A DNA stretch of 64,000 nucleotides, taken from Bolinopsis microptera. Lineage: Eukaryota > Ctenophora > Tentaculata > Lobata > Bolinopsidae. The stretch spans positions 10,514,169-10,578,168 of the forward strand of contig NC_087072.1 in the NCBI RefSeq assembly GCF_026151205.1, read 5' to 3'. Shown piece by piece: positions 50,401 to 56,400 of this stretch (the stretch's first letter is position 1; each line of letters opens with the position of its first letter). The notes beneath the pieces are model-generated. The model searched no databases and had not been told where the DNA came from. It saw nothing but the letters and a program-made list of their open reading frames with translations. The translations under genes were made by a program, and so were the position numbers.

Positions 50401-53400
50401 TTTAGATATTAAAATCTCAGGATATTGAAGATTGAGAAGGTTTGCTACAACGATGTAACAATAAAGTGCATAACAAAAGTCAGTAGATCGGTATCAAAAT
50501 TCAAATTACAGCCAAACAATGTTATTAAATTAACGGGCCAATAAACAGGATTAACACTCTTCTTAGATCGAATGTAGCTCACCCCAGCGCGTGGGGACAC
50601 GTTTTTGCTAGTATAGTTGGCAACATGATCAAATAATCTACTGATTCTACCTAATGTAATTGTAGGTAAACAATACAGGTTCAATAACGAACAAGACACT
50701 GTTACTTAAGCAGATTGAAATACGAGCTGATCGCACCTTCTGCAATCATCTCAAAGGAGCAGGTGGATATGAAGTGAATAAGAGGGATGAGATGTTAACA
50801 AATTTAGTTATACTAGGACTTAGGAGGTGAAATGTGAAGGTATTGATTGTGATTGTGAACGTATTGATGACGTTATAACGTCAGAATTTTAACAAACATT
50901 TCAACGTTGCAATCCCTTTACCTCTATGGTCACTGTTAATTAAAATAAACACAATAAATATAAAACGCCGAACATCTCCGCTGACAAGAGCAATTAAATT
51001 CATTTATTCAGCTTATTATAGTGTCCCAATTAGTTAATGTTAGATACAAATAATAACTAAGATGAGACAGATGACGGACTTTTGAGAAACAGCTGAAAAA
51101 TAAATCATATTTCTTCATGTCCGTTCATATAAAGTCTGAGGTATATAGAATGCTGATGCAAAAGCTATGACTGGGAAATATAAACATGATCACATGGAAC
51201 TGGAAGATGATTTACGGAATCTCCACTGGCTTGATATCAAAAAGATATGTTTAAATTGGTTTAAAGACATACTTAGTCAATTTGTCACAATATAATTAGG
51301 AGAAGCTCTATTCCTAGGATTTAATCAGTTTAATGGGTATATTTACTGATATAGAGTATGTCACAGTGGAATTTTAGAGTTATAACTGATGGTTTTATTT
51401 TTCCGGTCTCACATTTTATTTGATTCTTAATATTTGGGCCTCTATATAGTTCTTTTAGCGCTAGTACTGAGAATGCCTTGAGAAACGTTTAATGCGCAGA
51501 CAACATATGTTTTTGCAGATTGGATTCAAATCAGTTGTTCACAAAAATATCGGATGTGCAGTTATTTATTTCCAATTATTGTCAGATTATTTGCAGATTT
51601 GGATGAGGAAACGATAAAACCAGGCATTTTTGCCGACCGAACCGAACTTCAACTTCTAATTATAGGCTTATAAATCAAGAGGCTTGCATATAATGAACAT
51701 ATTGACACGGGTGCAGAGTTGAGTCTGTACGGAACCTAGTAGTTTCAGATCCTTGTTTAACTTGCCGTACAGCAAGGTCATCCACTACTTTAGCCCGGCG
51801 AGGCACATAACTCCCTCTACAACTCCATGACAAATGTTTCATATATACTAGCCGAGTTCACAAGAATATATCCTTGTGTTTGAGAAGAGCTCAAACATAT
51901 GTATATTACATATGCTAATGAATTAATGAATTAATACGCGTGTTAGCGTTTTTTCCTCATATTGCAATTTAACAACTCGGTAATTTTACATTCCCAGTAT
52001 GTAAAAATATGTTCTGCAGAGTAGCAAAGAGGATTTTATTGCCGAGAAAAGCATTATACCACTGGTTTCATTTCATGGAATTGATAAAAAGTTCGGCTGT
52101 GTTTCGACTTTCGGTAAAAGTTTTGCCGAACTCGAACCGAACCGGTAAAAAACAGCCAAAACCCGAGCCGAAATTTTGGTCGTTTCCTAATTAAGTAATT
52201 TAGATCATTGCCATCCCGTCTATTGACAATAGTGTCAGAATCAGCTGAAAATTGAAAACTTTGTAGAATTAAAACAGCTGTAGAAACTTTCTAATCTTTC
52301 TAAACGGGACTGTGATAAATTAAAGGAAGCCAATGTACTGATTTAGATTACAAGGCAATACTGAAAACGATACTGAAAAATCTGCTCCAATTGGTTAACT
52401 CAATAGCATGTTCTTAATCCAAGTTTGGGGCACTGAATAATTTTGTGATCTTCAGAAAATGACGGACATGCGACAAACCGAACGGGTGTTAAGACGGCAC
52501 ATCATCGAGATTGACAAGGCTCGGGTAAGTTTTATATCTAGTGCGACTATTCTATCAACATGGACATAATGTATGCATAATTTGGAACAAATTGCATTGC
52601 TCGTTTATTATGAAGAAATTTTTACTTTATTTTCTATTATCAGTTTCAAATCTAATTGATACATCACTCATCCATTCAGGCATCAGAGGCGAGGCAGCAC
52701 CACAGGGCAAAGCTACAGCTAGAGGATCTTAAGAAAAAGGTACAGTTTTTTTCAAAAATCCATAAAATTAATTTCATTTTCTTATCAAGTTCTTATCAAG
52801 TTCTTATCAAGTTCTTATCAAGTTCATATGGATTAATTTCAATAGATTTAATGTCATTTTTCTCAATATAGATTTTTATCGACACCAATTGTTGAACATT
52901 TGAACGAGATTTTGGCAATAATTGCTGTATACAATAAGATTTATATACGGATTCTTTAAAACTTTAAGAATAATGAAACAGCCAACATTAGCAACAACTC
53001 ATTTTGGAAATCGATAATAAATAGCGAGTTGGCAACTCTAATTAAGCTCTCCTTGGAATAGCATGACCACTTATTAAGCAATTTGGCATAATTTATTTCA
53101 TTCATCATCGATTTGGCCGAACATTCATAGTCATTTTTATTTTTTTCAAAAACCTTTTCCATACAATAAAAAAGTACAGTTACATATCAACATATCTCTC
53201 GGTTGGTAAAGTTTTAAATCTGAGAATGTCCTAACACTTGAATGGAGGATTCTTCTGAGGGCAGCCCCGAGATAAGAGATCCAGCTTCCACTCACACTCC
53301 TCCTCAGGACACCCAACTACCATTCCTTCAGCTGCCTGACCATAACTTTTGAGAGAACGGTTGACCGAGTCTGCCCGGTTGAGAGCACACTGCTGGGCAG

Positions 53401-56400
53401 GTGTTGGGACCATCTCCTCGCAGTGCAGCTGACCGCAGCTATCGTAAGCTCCCAGTCCAGAGGACTGTTCACCTAGAATCACGGCGTTCTTGAAGTTGTC
53501 ACATTCGTCTGTCACCTCACAAGCATCTTGTTGAGGATCCACCTTGCACTGAGGTGAGTGGGCAACTTGCCAGTTGGCTCTGAACCCAGAGTCGTTATCC
53601 CAGCAGAGACCCAGGCTTGATCCACCTTTAACTGGAGTCTCTGTCGAGAGAGGTGTCTGAGAATTGCCAAGGATGACGTGGCCGGACATCAGACCATCGT
53701 AGTACGCAGAGAAATGAGGGCATTCAGCTTTTAGATGGAGGCCTGTGAAGGTAATTTTGCAATTTCCGAATGTTCGTGGAACGTCCTCTTCAACTTCAAA
53801 CTTGCCTTTTCCGATGTTGACTTTCCATCCTCGCTGAAATTCAAAGACAGTGGTTCCAGCAAAGATTGTTATGGTCGAGAGAGCGGTATTCCCATCATGT
53901 TGATCGAATGTACCGTAGATGTACCAAGCTTGTGTATAGTCTCCACCAGGAAGGAAATCAGCAGCTAGCACATGACTGCACGCCAGATCGTAGTATGAAG
54001 CGACAGTGTCGAACTGTTCGACAGCACCTCCGGGAAATGTACTACATACCGGGAGCGATCCAGGTGGTTCGGTCGGAGCCTTTGGTTCTGTTGTTGGTGA
54101 TTTGGTAGTAGGAGGTTGGGTAGTAGGAGGTTTGGTAGTAGGAGGTTTGGTAGTAGGAGGTTTGGTAGTAGGAGGTTGGGTAGTAGGAGGTTTGGTAGTA
54201 GGAGGTTTGGTAGTAGGAGGTTGGGTAGTAGGAGGTTTGGTAGTAGGAGGTTTGGTAGTAGGAGGTTTGGTAGTAGGAGGTTGGGTAGTAGGAGGTTTGG
54301 TAGTATGAGGTTGGGTAGTAGGAGGTTTGGTAGTAGGAGGTGGTTGGGTAGTAGGAGGTTTGGTAGTAGGAGGTTTGGTAGTAGGAGGTGGTTGGGTAGT
54401 AGGTGGTTTGGTAGTAGGTGGTGGCACACACTCATGAGTAAATGTTTCCATGTCCGGAACACAAGTGTGTCGGGCGGGGCAGGTTACACCATCGCAAGGA
54501 TCTTGGACTATAACATAGCACGTGGCCGTTTCTACTCGAGGAAAGCCAGTTTTACGGTAAGATATGCACGTGTAGTAGCCTTGATGGTCTTCTTCCGTTG
54601 CGCTCGTGTAATTCAAACTCTTGACACGTTCAGCTTCATCAAGGAATCTTTCATTGGGGATCTGCTGGCTTTCTTTTTCAAGCTCTCTGCCGGACGGAAT
54701 ATCATCCTTTGGGTGGTATATTTTATCTATGACTCCTTCAAATTCTATTATGCAATCCAAATCAAAGTCGTCTCCGGGTTTGACGAACAATAGTACAGGG
54801 AATTTTACTATCGCAATGTTAAGGCTAAGCTTTAAAGAAAGCACCACTAAGAAAAGCTGCCAACTCATTCTGAAGAAATCTAGAATGAACCCTGGGATCA
54901 GCGGAGCTGTGTGCAAAGGATCGGTTTAAGGATGGGGTAAAATTCCACGTAAGCAATTCGTTGCGATTGATCATAATTTTCTAAGATACCGTATACCCGG
55001 TGAAACTGTGACCTTTGGAGGTCATTTGTTTGTGAAGTGGTCAAGATCCAGCTTGCAGTCGAAGCACTCCGTAACCATCCACTTATCGAAGTACGAAGTC
55101 ACGTTGACGGGTCATGTTCTCGCCCACGTGGAGGCTTGTGTTGTAAGCCAACTGCGTCCGTGCGTCATGGCGGTCATGGTAGCCGTTCGTATTTTTGACA
55201 GGTCACCTTGCTCACCATTCTTCAGAATGGGGCACTGAAAGAACTATAGATTAGATTAAAAACGAATTTGATTCATTTTGTCAGTTTGGATGATCAATAA
55301 TTAAACGATTTTTAAGACGAAGGACAGTCGTTAAACAATAACAATGAGCCTACGTTGTTATACCCCCTTTTACCTGGCATCACGAAACCACATACAGCGC
55401 TACAGGGCCTAATCTTTGTAATTTTATCTTAGAACTGTGGTAATCTTTACAACTAGACAATTCCCACATTGTTTGTGGTAGTTCCATGGACTCTTGTGAC
55501 TGAAAGATGTCATTTCCTCTCATCCACATACTCCTCTCACGCATTTTATTTTTGAAAACGAGAATTTCTTTATCTTCAGGAGAATTCCCCAACTCCCCTA
55601 GTACCAAACAAATCGTGACCCATCATCACAAAACTCATAAAAACCTACCAAACCTCCTCAGTCTTCATTTAACTTCATTAAAATTTGACAAACATAATGG
55701 CCCGGTACTGATGATATACTACAAGTTCGTTACTTCACCACATACACAAAAAGCGGGTGGCGCCAAGTTATTACTTGATTAGTGATAACAGCTGCTGACC
55801 ATCACTTCTCAGGCGGAGAGTACGGAAACTCAGCTGGCGAAGACTAAAGAGGTCGATTCCTTGATCCAGGTGCGTCAAAATCTCCATGACAACAATTTGT
55901 ATGGCTGAACAAGGCTTCAAACTGGCTGCTTTTATTTTTATCAAGTTTCTTTAGCTACAGTGTTTGCCTGCTGGAATGTAAGCTGATTCTTGGCGTAGTC
56001 AGTCGAAATTCTGTGATCCGCCAAATCTCCAGTGCCAAAACCCAATTTCTTTAAAAATCGCTTTTACTCCTTACTAATACTGGAGAGAAAAGGTAACTGA
56101 TGCTTTAGTTCGCTAAGATTGACATTTGACGCTTTGATCTACAAGAAAATCTGTAATGGGGACCAGTTTTCTTTAAAATGGTATGACTATGATATATTTA
56201 TTATTATCATTACCGAAAAAATATTCCAGTAAATATGGACGAAGGACAAGATATTATGTTGTAACAGGGTGTTTCGAATCGAAATACCCTGTTACAATCG
56301 AAACTTTCAATCGAATAGAATTTAATTATGATTCATGATCTAAAGTTCTGCAATCCTTCGGGTCGCTAAAAAATTACAAAAGATAATTGAACATTCTACA

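Noticed and set aside
51605-52190. Possible transposon with aggaaacga-type inverted ends
   Set aside because: Only about 9 bp of the ends match and no target duplication could be seen.
54006-54793. Several long open frames on both strands over the mucin tract
   Set aside because: Shadow frames of the TTKPP/TTQPP coding repeat; the minus-strand VWD frame is the real one.
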